NCBI RefSeq assembly: GCF_000147075.1
Contig: NC_014484.1
Coordinates: 2,063,501 to 2,127,500, forward strand
Direction: 5' to 3'
DNA: 64,000 nucleotides
Source of the DNA: Spirochaeta thermophila DSM 6192
Lineage (GTDB): Bacteria > Spirochaetota > Spirochaetia > Winmispirales > Winmispiraceae
Below are positions 42,301 through 50,238 of this stretch, piece after piece. Made by a program: the position numbers and the translations under genes. The notes below the pieces were generated by a model. It had not been told where the DNA came from, did not search any database, and saw only the letters and a program-made list of their open reading frames with translations. The number at the start of each line of letters is the position of its first letter. Positions within the stretch are counted from its first letter, which is position 1.

Positions 42301-42455
42301 TGGTGGTGGAAGGAGTGGGCGACGAGGGAGGTCTCTCCTGGGTATGGGGGCTGGGAGCCGACCTGGCCGCAGGCCCCGCCGTCCACGGCAGGCTTCCTGC
42401 AGAGCAGGTCCTCCCGCTCCTCAGGGCGCACCTGGGGGAAAAGGGAGAGCCCTAG
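39315..42455 (+). CDS. Membrane diguanylate cyclase with Cache, PAS, GGDEF and degenerate EAL domains
   Basis: A 1046-residue c-di-GMP signalling protein. Order: TM helix (~25-50), periplasmic Cache-like sensor (~55-315, GYFVILDSEGNILLHP), TM helix (~325-350), HAMP (~350-400), weak PAS (~415-480), canonical PAS (~505-620), GGDEF (~625-790), EAL-like (~800-1046). The GGDEF active loop is AGDEF (694-698), an accepted active variant, with an I-site RxxD at 685-688, five residues before it, for product inhibition. The EAL domain keeps EALL (~820) and a late VVVEGVGDEGG, but the metal-binding Asn, ExT and DDFG motifs are gone, so phosphodiesterase activity is unlikely. The ATG at 39315 lacks a ribosome site. 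Confidence 0.9.
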   Translation: MYTIRQPEAPSARGIPLSRSLTFRIFTTHVVSVLLVLGLMIFLSSLFFKNFTTRMAEEEALEESRRLVETVEQVGKTLILNALKEEVDRALLLVRQTARHVEEGIVSEGEAQRTVRSALRSWKIAREGYFVILDSEGNILLHPSPEVEGTNQLSYWVTAYQTRVKRGYLEYDRQNPGEPGPRKKVLYMDYYAPWDWIVTATAYKEEFGELVNLTLLSTLISTLSGDTGMQVFILDGSPLPLASTDPAPEKGLLQELTSLEEDGGFSWRTYQGVQWALAWRIIPDFGWKVVVLQRPLLQERIYSSFLLFSLGILGLAFILSLGLSIYFYFSLTRPILRAIPVLRLATAGKLDLRLTDLPSNELGLLGAYFNTLMDSLQRTMEEKDSLVERAAFLARFPQENPNPVVFVNEQGRITYANRSAARIFGLPEGFCDEGPPPPLKGIIHQAGPELQDIKVGDRWYSFIASPSTSPRGTFYFGRETTREREYRTSLLLFRWIFEHAYEGMVVTDKEGNIEMVNPAFTEITGYSEEEVIGKNLRILKSDHHPPEFFERMWHDLTTKGWWADEIWNRRKSGEVYPEWLSISRFTDTEGKVHYVGIFHEISKQKELEERLRYLAYHDALTDLPNRFLLEDRLDRECARARREGKKVGLIFVDLDNFKQVNDTFGHRTGDLYLVHVARLLREACREVDTVARIAGDEFVIMLPGLSQKAFALSVLERIFRVLREQPFQHGNTTLEVSLSAGLAFFPDDGGSVSEILSRADIALYRAKRQGKNQYAVFQREDQKVLEEQLGRYDLLRTALAGRTVKVDWEPWEDRTGRIAYLEALLSCEKDPSLNPGAILTMAEEVNLGGTVGELILEGMATLLHGAGEGAIPPDAIPPLVARIPPSLLFDQSFLSTLRDMGEAYHLPPGHLILLLPFRSGMLPEHLVRAVEEVRSMGITVGPPGPWIPLEPRDDAIHLPFVILPYPRLLAFRHEVEGNESSLTALMHLLRYRNQKVVVEGVGDEGGLSWVWGLGADLAAGPAVHGRLPAEQVLPLLRAHLGEKGEP

Positions 42456-42473
42456 GCCGAAAAAGGAGGGGCC

Positions 42474-43598
42474 CTAGGCCCCCAGGTGATCGAGCACGAT
42501 GAGGAGGGCCCTCCTCACCGGCTCGGCAGCCCCCCAGAGGAGCTGATCGCCCACCGTGAAGGCGGTGAGAAACTCCGGTCCCATCTTCATGAAGCGCACC
42601 CGGCCCACGGCCACGGTGAGGGTGCCGGAGACCGCCGCAGGAGTGAGTTCCCTGCAGGTGGCCTCGCGTTCATTGGGGACGAGCTTGGTCCACCGGCTCG
42701 AGGAGGCGATGAGCTCCTCGGCCTCCTTGAGCGAGATGCGCTTCTTCAGCTTTATGGTGAGGGCCTGGCTGTGGCTTCGCATGGCCCCGATCCGCACGCA
42801 GATGCCGTCCACCGGCACAGGATCATCCTGTCGTCCCAGGATCTTGTTCGTCTCGGCATACCCCTTCCACTCCTCCCGCGTCTGCCCGTCCTCCACAGGC
42901 CGGTCGATCCACGGGATGAGGCTCCCTGCGAGGGGCACCCCGAACTCCTGTACCGGGAACTCCGGGCTCCGCATCCGCTCCGCCACCCTGCGGTCGATCT
43001 CCAGGATGCTCGAGGCAGGGTCCTGGAGGAGGTCGTGGGCCGCATCGCCCAGGACCTTCATCTGAGCGAGGAGCTCGCGCATGTGCCGGGCCCCCGCCCC
43101 TGAGGCCGCCTGATAGGTCATGGAGGAGAGCCACTCCACCAGGTCTTCCCTGAAGAGCCCTCCTATCGCCATGAGCATGAGGCTCACCGTGCAGTTGCCG
43201 CCGATGTAGTTCTTGATCCCCCTGGAGAGGGCCTCGTCGATCACATGCCGGTTCACGGGATCGAGCACGATGACCGCATCCTCCTCCATACGGAGGGTGG
43301 AGGCGGCATCGATCCAGTAGCCCTTCCATCCCTCTGCGCGGAGCCTGGGGTACACCTCTTTGGTGTAGTCGCCTCCCTGGCACGAGACGAGGATGTCACA
43401 GGAGGCGAGGGTCGTGGTATCGTAGGCATCCTTGAGGATGCCGGTGTCGAACCCGAGATCGGGACCCTTCTGCCCGGCCTGCGACGTGGAGAAAAACACA
43501 GGCTCGAAGCGACCCGAGAAGTCGTGCTCTTCCTTCATGCGCTGCATGAGGACCGAGCCCACCATGCCGCGCCACCCGATGAACCCTACCCTGACCAT
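42474..43598 (-). CDS. asd: Aspartate-semialdehyde dehydrogenase
   Basis: A 374-residue NADP-dependent enzyme that reduces aspartyl phosphate to aspartate semialdehyde for lysine, diaminopimelate, threonine and methionine. N-terminal dinucleotide motif [14 protein letters not shown], catalytic C136 in GGNCTVSLM, and the substrate/NADP region ASGAGARHM and [11 protein letters not shown]. The length and motifs fit the E. coli-type (Gram-negative) subgroup. The ATG has only a G-run at -2 to -5, too close to be a ribosome site, and the promoter places the transcript start at the A of the ATG. Convergent with the diguanylate cyclase gene, 18 bp apart. Confidence 0.94.
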   Translation of the reverse strand: MVRVGFIGWRGMVGSVLMQRMKEEHDFSGRFEPVFFSTSQAGQKGPDLGFDTGILKDAYDTTTLASCDILVSCQGGDYTKEVYPRLRAEGWKGYWIDAASTLRMEEDAVIVLDPVNRHVIDEALSRGIKNYIGGNCTVSLMLMAIGGLFREDLVEWLSSMTYQAASGAGARHMRELLAQMKVLGDAAHDLLQDPASSILEIDRRVAERMRSPEFPVQEFGVPLAGSLIPWIDRPVEDGQTREEWKGYAETNKILGRQDDPVPVDGICVRIGAMRSHSQALTIKLKKRISLKEAEELIASSSRWTKLVPNEREATCRELTPAAVSGTLTVAVGRVRFMKMGPEFLTAFTVGDQLLWGAAEPVRRALLIVLDHLGA

Positions 43599-43604
43599 AC
43601 CCCA

Positions 43605-43633
43605 AGCATAGCAGACAGAGGAGGCCCCTTCAA
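43605..43633 (-). promoter_or_regulatory. asd promoter with start at the ATG
   Basis: TTGAAG (43628-43633), 17 bp, TATGCT (43605-43610) on the minus strand; predicted start 43598 is the first base of the start codon. Confidence 0.65.
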
Positions 43634-43643
43634 GGTACGCCGC

Positions 43644-45338
43644 CTACCGGGGCGGGAGGAGGAGCACGTGGGTGATCACCCCTTCAGGCACGGTGAGGTG
43701 GAAGGTCTTCTTCCCCCTGAAGGACCGCGCGGCCGCGTAGAAGACATTGGAGGCGGCGGAGAGCTCGCCCAGGGAGTCTTTGCTCTCATACACCACAGGC
43801 CCCGGCTCCTGGATCACATCGCCGTCCTCGGTCCTCCGGTAGTACCTGAAAAAGTCGATGGATCCCAGACGGTAGACGATACCGTCGATGGTCGAGGTGA
43901 ACCACGTACCTGTATTGTAGCGGTACCCCTCCGGCATGTCCGTACGGTCGGAGGTGAGCACGGCCACCGCCCACTGGGCCACCAGGTCCTCCATGGAGGT
44001 ATACACGCCACCCGCCTCTCGTACGGCCTTCTCCACCGCGTCTTTTCCCCCGTAAGGGCTCTGGACCACCCGCCGGAGGAAGGAGGCCCCACCGAAGTTG
44101 CGCGCCCCCCAGGCTCCGAAGGCGTAGGTGGTCGCATAGTCGAGCAGGTCGAACCCCTCGGTCTTCATGAGGGGCAGGGAGGTGTACTGGTTGTAGTAGG
44201 GTATCCGACCCTCGGTGTTGCCGGGATCGCCGGGTCCTCCCACCTGGGAATCGACCCCCCGGGGCCCCTCCACCCCCACCTTGTCCGCGAGGAGGTCCTC
44301 CGCCACCTGACTGCACATCTCGTCGAGCCACACCTCTGAGATCCCCCCACGGAGCACGGTCTTCTGGTAGAAGTTGACCATGTGCTGGAACTCGTGCACC
44401 AGGGTGGAGAAGACGATCTTCGGCCACTCGTCGGAAGGATCCCACACCCCGTCGCCGCCGTCGTTCGCGTACATCGGGGCGTCGATGGTGAACATGACCC
44501 GCTCGTTCGAGACAGGATCCTCGCCGTAGTACTGGAGATAGGAGTTGTCGAACTGGTGGATCGCGGCGAAGTAGCCCACGATCCCTCCCTCGGTACTCCC
44601 GTCACCCCCTATGTCGGTGAGGAAGATGGTGATACTCCCGTCGAAGGGAATGAGATCCACGTAAGGGTGATCCCCCCACTCAGGCCCCAGTATGGTCGTG
44701 AGCCAGTCGTAGATGTCGTTATAGAACCCCGACGAGAGGAAACGTGCGGCGAGCTCGTCCACCATCTGTGGGGTGATGGTGCCCCACTGGTCGTCGGCCA
44801 CCCAGATGGAGAGGGTGCGGGGTCCCTGTGGTGTATCCTCCGTCCCTACAAAGCGGCAGGTGGCGTTCACCGAGCGGATCGTGTCCGCCACCTCGTAGAA
44901 GGGGCCCACATCGCCCACGGTATCGGCCCGCACCTCGGAAGGGGTGAGGGCCGCACGGGGGAGCGTCCGCCTCGTACCCCGGGAGAGGAGGAGCTGGGCG
45001 AGGCGGGCATTCTCGTTGGCGATGCGAGCCTCGCCGGAGGCCGGCTCGGGGAACACCACAGGAAGCCGCAACGCCCCGGGATGGGGGAGCCGAACCCCAT
45101 CCACCGCGAGCGGAGCCACACTCACCACCTGCGTGCCGGAGTAGGAAGGGGACGAGGAGAAGACGAAGTAGACGTCCTTCGGTTCCTGGAGCTCCACCGC
45201 GTAGTCGAACTCCCCAGACGAAGAGAGCCGCACGATGCCTGCGTGCTCAGCCAGCGGCTCGGTCTCGGGGAAGAAGAAGGAGCAGGAGAGGGTGAGCCCC
45301 AGGAGCACCCCCGCCGAGGACCAGAGCACCTTCTTCAT
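43644..45338 (-). CDS. M30-like zinc metallopeptidase lipoprotein
   Basis: A 564-residue exported protein. The signal ends in the lipobox LTLSC (Cys ~19), so it is probably surface- or periplasm-anchored. The zinc motif is HEFQH (315-319, in LVHEFQHMVNFYQK), followed ~20 residues later by EVWLDEMCSQ, an arrangement like the hyicolysin/M30 family. The N-terminal ~180 residues include a beta-rich segment; the C-terminal ~100 residues are also beta-rich. Substrate unknown; secreted protein breakdown or envelope protein processing is inferred. Its start overlaps the stop of an upstream small exported protein by 4 bp, so the two are coupled. Confidence 0.83.
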   Translation of the reverse strand: MKKVLWSSAGVLLGLTLSCSFFFPETEPLAEHAGIVRLSSSGEFDYAVELQEPKDVYFVFSSSPSYSGTQVVSVAPLAVDGVRLPHPGALRLPVVFPEPASGEARIANENARLAQLLLSRGTRRTLPRAALTPSEVRADTVGDVGPFYEVADTIRSVNATCRFVGTEDTPQGPRTLSIWVADDQWGTITPQMVDELAARFLSSGFYNDIYDWLTTILGPEWGDHPYVDLIPFDGSITIFLTDIGGDGSTEGGIVGYFAAIHQFDNSYLQYYGEDPVSNERVMFTIDAPMYANDGGDGVWDPSDEWPKIVFSTLVHEFQHMVNFYQKTVLRGGISEVWLDEMCSQVAEDLLADKVGVEGPRGVDSQVGGPGDPGNTEGRIPYYNQYTSLPLMKTEGFDLLDYATTYAFGAWGARNFGGASFLRRVVQSPYGGKDAVEKAVREAGGVYTSMEDLVAQWAVAVLTSDRTDMPEGYRYNTGTWFTSTIDGIVYRLGSIDFFRYYRRTEDGDVIQEPGPVVYESKDSLGELSAASNVFYAAARSFRGKKTFHLTVPEGVITHVLLLPPR

Positions 45339-46012
45339 GACCCACCTCCCGATTCGAGTGCCACGGAGATGCGGGCGCCACCCAGGGCCCGCCAGGCAAC
45401 ACTCATCCCGCCTCCCTCATCCCACCAGAGGAGCGCGAGATGACCTGCGAAGAAGGCCTCCAGCGACCACCGGCCGGGGAGCGAAAACCTCCAACCGGTC
45501 TCCACCCCTCCCCAGGGAAAGAGGCGAGAACCCTCGACCACGTGCGAGGCCGCCACCTCCACGTCCTCCCATCGGGAGGTGGTCACGACGGAGCCGGGGA
45601 GGATGCCCGCCCCCAGGGCCCCTCCGAAGAACCATCCCTCCCCCCGGGACGAGAAGTAGTAGGCCGTCCTGAGGCCCGCCTCCACCGCGACTGACTCTAC
45701 CGTGGAGAGCGAGGAGGGCAGCTCATCGTCCCTCAGGAAGAGGGAACCGGACCACACCCCCACCCCCAGAAGTCCGCCCATGGAGAGCCTCGGGAGGACC
45801 CGCCATTCCATGCCCACGGCCCCACACCACACAGGGGAAAAGGCGGGAGCAGCCTCCTGCCCCAGGCTCTCGGCACGCAAGACCTCGGTCTTTGCCCAGG
45901 AACCACCCCATCCTCCTGTTCCACCTGCAGCAGACACATCGAGGGAGAGGGAACCGAGGGACATGCTGGAGAGAAGGATCAAGAGGGAGACCCACACACC
46001 TCGACGATTCAT
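45335..46012 (-). CDS. Small exported protein of unknown function, barrel-like
   Basis: A 225-residue protein with a signal peptide (hydrophobic ~7-24, LLILLSSMSLGSLSL). The mature part is Gly, Ser and Trp rich with alternating hydrophobic residues (for example VGMEWRVLPRLSMGGLLGVG), consistent with an outer-membrane or periplasmic beta structure; it ends in GGGS rather than an aromatic residue. Not recognised. It is translationally coupled (ATGA) to the downstream metallopeptidase lipoprotein, suggesting a shared task such as secretion or anchoring of the peptidase. Confidence 0.6.
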   Translation of the reverse strand: MNRRGVWVSLLILLSSMSLGSLSLDVSAAGGTGGWGGSWAKTEVLRAESLGQEAAPAFSPVWCGAVGMEWRVLPRLSMGGLLGVGVWSGSLFLRDDELPSSLSTVESVAVEAGLRTAYYFSSRGEGWFFGGALGAGILPGSVVTTSRWEDVEVAASHVVEGSRLFPWGGVETGWRFSLPGRWSLEAFFAGHLALLWWDEGGGMSVAWRALGGARISVALESGGGS

Positions 46013-46054
46013 CGTCTCACCATCCTACACGGTCTTTTGCCTCACACGTAAAGG

Positions 46055-46077
46055 AAAAAGAGCCGCCGAAGCGGCCC
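46055..46077 (-). terminator. Intrinsic terminator of the OMP gene
   Basis: On the minus strand GGGCCGC-TTCG-GCGGCTC forms a 7-bp stem with a UUCG tetraloop, followed by TTTTTCCTTT. The clearest Rho-independent terminator in the window. Confidence 0.85.
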
Positions 46078-46096
46078 TTTGGGGTACCGGACATGG

Positions 46097-46795
46097 TTAG
46101 AACTTGTATCCTATCCCTACAGAGAACTCAAGGGCAGTGAGGGAGGAAGAAGCCGAAGTGGCCCCTCCATCATCCTTCATATATGACACCCAGTCGGACA
46201 TATAGGGCTGGCTGAGGACCATGCTAAAGAGGAGCTGACTTCTGAGATAGAGCTTATCGAAGGGCACGTCCACAGCGCCACCCAGGAGGAGGCGGAGATT
46301 GTTGAAATAACTGTAGCCCACCGTATCGCCGTCGTTGTTGGTTATCGTATCAGGATCGACTTTTTCCCCGTCATCATCATAGAAATTAATACATATATCG
46401 TATGCGAGACCTCCCACCGGAGCGAGAACCACGCCTCCAAGATCGAAGGGATACTTACCCAACGCTTCCAGAGTGATGTAGTGCCACGCAGCATCGGTAT
46501 CATCCAGATCCATATCTAAAGACACACCCGACACAGTGTACTCATACTTCCCGCCGTTATAGGAGGTAACAAGATACCCGACCCCTACCTGTCCATACGT
46601 AAAATCGCCAAATACTTTTCCGCCCAGTCCGAGCAGATTGAACGATCTTTTCATTTCCTCATCATAATAACTATTCGAGGCAGAGAGGGTCTGCCATGCA
46701 GGACCGACCACGAAGCTGGCACCTGCACTGATGTCGAGGGCTACGAGCGAACCCGCGACGAGGATCAGACACAACAGAACCAATCCTTTCTTCAT
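46097..46795 (-). CDS. Predicted outer-membrane beta-barrel protein
   Basis: A 232-residue exported protein: signal peptide MKKGLVLLCLILVAGSLVAL, then amphipathic strands such as FGDFTYGQVGVGYLV and a terminal strand ending in GIGYKF with the C-terminal Phe expected of a BamA substrate. Asp-rich loops (LDDTDAA, DDDGEKVDPDTITNNDGD) could bind calcium. No named family recognised. Single-gene unit with a good promoter, strong ribosome site (GGAGGTG) and an intrinsic terminator, so probably well expressed. Its G+C content is lower than that of its neighbours. Confidence 0.7.
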   Translation of the reverse strand: MKKGLVLLCLILVAGSLVALDISAGASFVVGPAWQTLSASNSYYDEEMKRSFNLLGLGGKVFGDFTYGQVGVGYLVTSYNGGKYEYTVSGVSLDMDLDDTDAAWHYITLEALGKYPFDLGGVVLAPVGGLAYDICINFYDDDGEKVDPDTITNNDGDTVGYSYFNNLRLLLGGAVDVPFDKLYLRSQLLFSMVLSQPYMSDWVSYMKDDGGATSASSSLTALEFSVGIGYKF

Positions 46796-46831
46796 CTTAC
46801 ACCTCCATGGTGAGGGTTATGGTATAGCGAC

Positions 46832-46860
46832 ATGCTATGCTGTTCACATCGTCTTGTCAA
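46832..46860 (-). promoter_or_regulatory. Promoter of the small OMP gene
   Basis: TTGACA (46855-46860), 17 bp, TAGCAT (46832-46837) on the minus strand, with an A/T-rich tract upstream. Predicted start ~46825; ordinary leader of ~29 nt. Confidence 0.65.
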
Positions 46861-46941
46861 GTGGATTCGTGTAAATTTTTTGTAAAAAAGAAAATACCAA
46901 AAACCTCCAAAATCTCCATTTTCTCCACTCTCCACCCCGTG

Positions 46942-46970
46942 TTGACGTTGCGGGGAAACAGGCCCATAAT
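46942..46970 (+). promoter_or_regulatory. Promoter of the SH3 lipoprotein gene
   Basis: TTGACG (46942-46947), 17 bp, CATAAT (46965-46970). Predicted start 46977, one base before ATG 46978. Confidence 0.6.
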
Positions 46971-46977
46971 CCTTTTC

Positions 46978-48249
46978 ATGATGCGACGAGCCGCTTTGTT
47001 CTTCCTTGCGCTGAGCGTGGCATGGTTCGTATCCTCCTGCGGATCCCGCACCATAGGCTACGCGGTGGTCCTCTGGTCGCCCGATGAGACGAAACTCCCT
47101 ACCGGGACGATCATCCCCGTGTTCAAGGAGTCGCAGGTCTACGACACCTACACGGTGATGATGGGTGAGGAGCTCGTCGACGTGCCGCGGTGGCAGCTCG
47201 CCCTCCATCCCTCGCGAGAAGAGGCCGAGAAGGCCGTGCAGGAGATGGGGGAGTACCGGACCTCGTTCGCCACCGCCGTGGTGAACGCCGCACGGGTGCG
47301 CAAAGGCCCGGGGACCGACCAGGAGGTGGTCTACAAACTCGCGGAGGGCGAGCGGGTGAAGATCCTCGCCCCGCCCGTGGTGGAGGAAGAGAGCGGCCGT
47401 CTGTGGTTCAAGGTGTACACAACGGGCGGGATCACGGGCTTCTGTGAGGCCTCGCTCCTCAAGGTGGGCACGGGGGAGAGGCAGGACCGGTCCCCGCCGG
47501 CGGGGGGGGCCGAGAGGCTCACCCTCCTCCAGAAGGGGCCCTGGCGCCCTCTCTACTTCAAGGAGATGAAGGAGCGGGGGAGGATCGACCTCTACCGGGT
47601 GAGCCCTGCCTACGGCTTCTTCGTCGATACCGAGACGCGCACCATCACCGTCTCCGTGCCCGGCAGGAGCACGCGGTTCTCGTACGAGCGGTTCCTCCCC
47701 ATCTCCGACTCGGAGTTCGTCCCCGAAGGGGCCCCGGTGCGCATCTTCTTCCGCGATCAGGAGACGATCGCGGTCCAGTATCCCTACGGCACGAGGACCT
47801 ACACCGATCTCTTCTGCCTCTTCCCCGACGATGTGAACCTGCTCATCTCCGAGGAGATGGCGCGGAGGGAGAGCGCCTACCGGGAGCTCATCGCCCCCGG
47901 CTCGAGGCTGGTGAGCAGCTCGTACGGTATCCTCACCCTCAATCCCGACAAGACCTTCCGCTGGGAGCGGCCCGGCACCCTCAAGGGCAGGTACATACCC
48001 GCCTCGGCGGCCCCCACGGGGACGATAGAACTCTCGGTGCTCCTGGGGGAGGAACTCGAGTCCAGGTACGACGGGGTGCTCGTCTTCCGGTTCGACAACA
48101 CCTCCTCGGAGGAGAAGGTCTACTTCCTCTACAAGAAGGAGCCGGGAAGCATCAGGCTCTTCTACCTCCCCGCCTCCTCGGTGGTGCGCAATGTCGCCGT
48201 GAGCGAGCCGAGGGTCCCCGTGGTCCTCTACTTCTCGTACATGGAGTAG
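46978..48249 (+). CDS. SH3-domain lipoprotein of unknown function
   Basis: A 423-residue exported lipoprotein: signal with lipobox VSSC (Cys ~21). A bacterial SH3 domain lies at ~95-165 (TAVVNAARVRKGPGTDQEVV, then WFKVYTTGGITGFCEASLL), a fold that often binds cell-wall peptides. The remaining C-terminal ~250 residues are beta-rich and unrecognised. Tandem ATG codons at 46978 and 46981 follow a predicted 1-nt leader without a ribosome site. It is followed 2 bp later by the ABC-F gene. Role likely at the envelope; not determined. Confidence 0.75.
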   Translation: MMRRAALFFLALSVAWFVSSCGSRTIGYAVVLWSPDETKLPTGTIIPVFKESQVYDTYTVMMGEELVDVPRWQLALHPSREEAEKAVQEMGEYRTSFATAVVNAARVRKGPGTDQEVVYKLAEGERVKILAPPVVEEESGRLWFKVYTTGGITGFCEASLLKVGTGERQDRSPPAGGAERLTLLQKGPWRPLYFKEMKERGRIDLYRVSPAYGFFVDTETRTITVSVPGRSTRFSYERFLPISDSEFVPEGAPVRIFFRDQETIAVQYPYGTRTYTDLFCLFPDDVNLLISEEMARRESAYRELIAPGSRLVSSSYGILTLNPDKTFRWERPGTLKGRYIPASAAPTGTIELSVLLGEELESRYDGVLVFRFDNTSSEEKVYFLYKKEPGSIRLFYLPASSVVRNVAVSEPRVPVVLYFSYME

Positions 48250-48251
48250 TC

Positions 48252-50192
48252 ATGCCGGGCGTGGTGCTCGAGGGCGTGGGGGCACGCGTCGGAGAACGTG
48301 TGCTCTTCACGGATCTCTCCTGGACGGTACAGGAAGGGGTGCGGGCTGCGGTGGTGGGTCCCAACGGGAGCGGCAAGTCCACCCTCCTCAGGATCATGGC
48401 GGGCCTGCGCGAACCCGACGAGGGTCGGGTCGTCTACTCGGGCGGGGCCCGGGTGGGGTACCTGCCCCAGTGGGGCATCACCACCCCGGACGGCACGGTC
48501 TGGGAGGAGGCGGAGCGGGCCTTTGATCGCTTCCGCGAGATGGAGAGGAGGGTCCACGCCCTGGGGGAGGAGGCGGCACGGGTCGATGGGCCGCAAGCCC
48601 TCAGGATCGCGGAGGAGATGGCCTCCCTCCAGGAGGCGATCCTCTTCTCAGGTTACTACGAGCGGGAGGGAGAGATCCACCGGGTGCTCAAGGGGCTGGG
48701 CTTCGACGAGGCCGACTTCTCCAGGCCCTGCGGCACCTTCTCGGGCGGCTGGCAGATGCGCATCGCCCTCGCCCGACTCCTCCTCGAGCGGCCCCACGTC
48801 CTCCTCCTCGACGAGCCCACCAACTACCTCGATCTTGAGGCCCGGATCTGGCTCCGTTCCTTCCTCAAGGGCTGGGAGGGAGCCGTGGTGACCGTCTCCC
48901 ACGACCGCGACTTCCTCGACGCGCTCATCGACGAGGTGGTGGAGATCTTCGCAGGCGGGGTGAAGCGGTACCGGGGTACCTACTCGCGCTACGAGGCACA
49001 GCGCACACAGGAGATCGCCCGGCTCATCAAGGCCTACGAGGCACAGCAGAAGGAACGGGAACGCCTCCAGGCCTTCATCGACCGGTTCAGGGCCAACGCC
49101 AACAGGGCCTCCCAGGTCCAGGCCCGGATCCTCCGGCTCGAGAAGATGGAAGAGGTGGCGCTTCCCCCTCACCTGGTCCCGGTACACGTCCGCTTCCCCT
49201 CTGCGCCGCCCTCGAGCAGGGTGCTGGTCCAGACCGAAGGCCTCGGCAAGGCCTACGGATCCCGCCAGGTCCTGAGAGAGGTGCGGCTGGAGGTGAGCCG
49301 GGAGGAACGGGTAGTGATCGCAGGGCCGAACGGTGCGGGGAAGACCACGCTCCTGCGCATCCTCGCGGGCGAGGATCTGGCCTACACCGGCACCCTCCGC
49401 TACGGCACCGGCGTGGTCCCCGGCTACTTCGCGCAGGACGTGGCGGAACGCCTCTCGGGACCGCAGACCGTGCTGGAGGAAGCCCTCCGGGTTGCGGCGG
49501 GGAAGGAGCAGGAGGCACGGGACGTGTTGGGGGCCTTCCTCTTCCGGGGGGAGGAGGTGGACAAACCCCTTGCGGTCCTCAGCGGCGGTGAGCGGTCGCG
49601 CCTCGCCCTCGCGCGCCTCTTCTTCTCCGGCGCGAACCTCCTCATCCTGGACGAACCCACCAACCACCTCGATCTCCACACCAAGGACGCCCTCTGCGAT
49701 GCCCTCTCCTCCTTCGAAGGCGGCATCGTCTTCGTCTCTCACGATGCGCACTTCAACCGCACCCTCGCCACCAGGGTCCTCTACCTCCACGAGGGCACCC
49801 TCCGGGAGTTCCCGGGACCCTACGACGAGTTCCTCCGCTGGTGGGAGGAGACCCTCATTCCCTCCCGAAGGGACACCCCCCATCCCTCCCCGCCGAGTCG
49901 TACCGAGAGCGAGGCCCAGAGACGGCGGACGGAGCGAAAGGCCCTCCAACGGAGACTCCGCCAGTGCGAACGGGAAGAGGAGGAGCTCCTCCTCCGTCTG
50001 GAGGCCATCGAAGAAGATCTCGCCCGGATCCACCGGGAGATGGCCCGACCCGAGGTCTACACCGACGGGGAGCGAACCCGCACCCTCAAGGAACGCCTCG
50101 CCACCCTCGAGGAGGAGCAGATCCGCCTCCAAGGCCGCTGGGAAGAGGTGGCCCACGAGATCGAGGCACTCAAGAGGGATCTCGAGAATTGA
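48252..50192 (+). CDS. ABC-F family ribosome-associated ATPase (Uup/EttA-like)
   Basis: A 646-residue soluble protein with two ABC cassettes and no membrane domain. Walker A motifs GPNGSGKST (~36) and GPNGAGKTT (~358); signatures FSGGWQMRIALARLL and LSGGERSRLALARLF; Walker B segments DEPTNYLDLE and DEPTNHLDLH. The interdomain linker (~240-310, KAYEAQQKERERLQAFIDRF) and a C-terminal charged coiled coil (~560-646) resemble Uup/ABCF3-type proteins that act on ribosomes. GGAG lies 6 nt upstream of the ATG, inside the end of the SH3 lipoprotein gene. Likely role: rescuing stalled or tuning translating ribosomes. Confidence 0.88.
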   Translation: MPGVVLEGVGARVGERVLFTDLSWTVQEGVRAAVVGPNGSGKSTLLRIMAGLREPDEGRVVYSGGARVGYLPQWGITTPDGTVWEEAERAFDRFREMERRVHALGEEAARVDGPQALRIAEEMASLQEAILFSGYYEREGEIHRVLKGLGFDEADFSRPCGTFSGGWQMRIALARLLLERPHVLLLDEPTNYLDLEARIWLRSFLKGWEGAVVTVSHDRDFLDALIDEVVEIFAGGVKRYRGTYSRYEAQRTQEIARLIKAYEAQQKERERLQAFIDRFRANANRASQVQARILRLEKMEEVALPPHLVPVHVRFPSAPPSSRVLVQTEGLGKAYGSRQVLREVRLEVSREERVVIAGPNGAGKTTLLRILAGEDLAYTGTLRYGTGVVPGYFAQDVAERLSGPQTVLEEALRVAAGKEQEARDVLGAFLFRGEEVDKPLAVLSGGERSRLALARLFFSGANLLILDEPTNHLDLHTKDALCDALSSFEGGIVFVSHDAHFNRTLATRVLYLHEGTLREFPGPYDEFLRWWEETLIPSRRDTPHPSPPSRTESEAQRRRTERKALQRRLRQCEREEEELLLRLEAIEEDLARIHREMARPEVYTDGERTRTLKERLATLEEEQIRLQGRWEEVAHEIEALKRDLEN

Positions 50193-50203
50193 GCCGGTTT
50201 CGC

Positions 50204-50232
50204 TTGCCCATCCCGGGCCTTTCCTCTAGTAT
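50204..50232 (+). promoter_or_regulatory. exoA promoter with start at the ATG
   Basis: TTGCCC (50204-50209), 17 bp, TAGTAT (50227-50232). Predicted start 50239 equals the A of the exoA ATG. An AAGGA at -6 to -2 is too close and would not be transcribed. Confidence 0.55.
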
Positions 50233-50238
50233 AAGGAC

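Noticed and set aside
42456-42473. Bidirectional terminator between the diguanylate cyclase and asd genes
   Set aside because: The short CCCTAGGCC repeats nearby do not form a convincing stem within the 18-bp gap.
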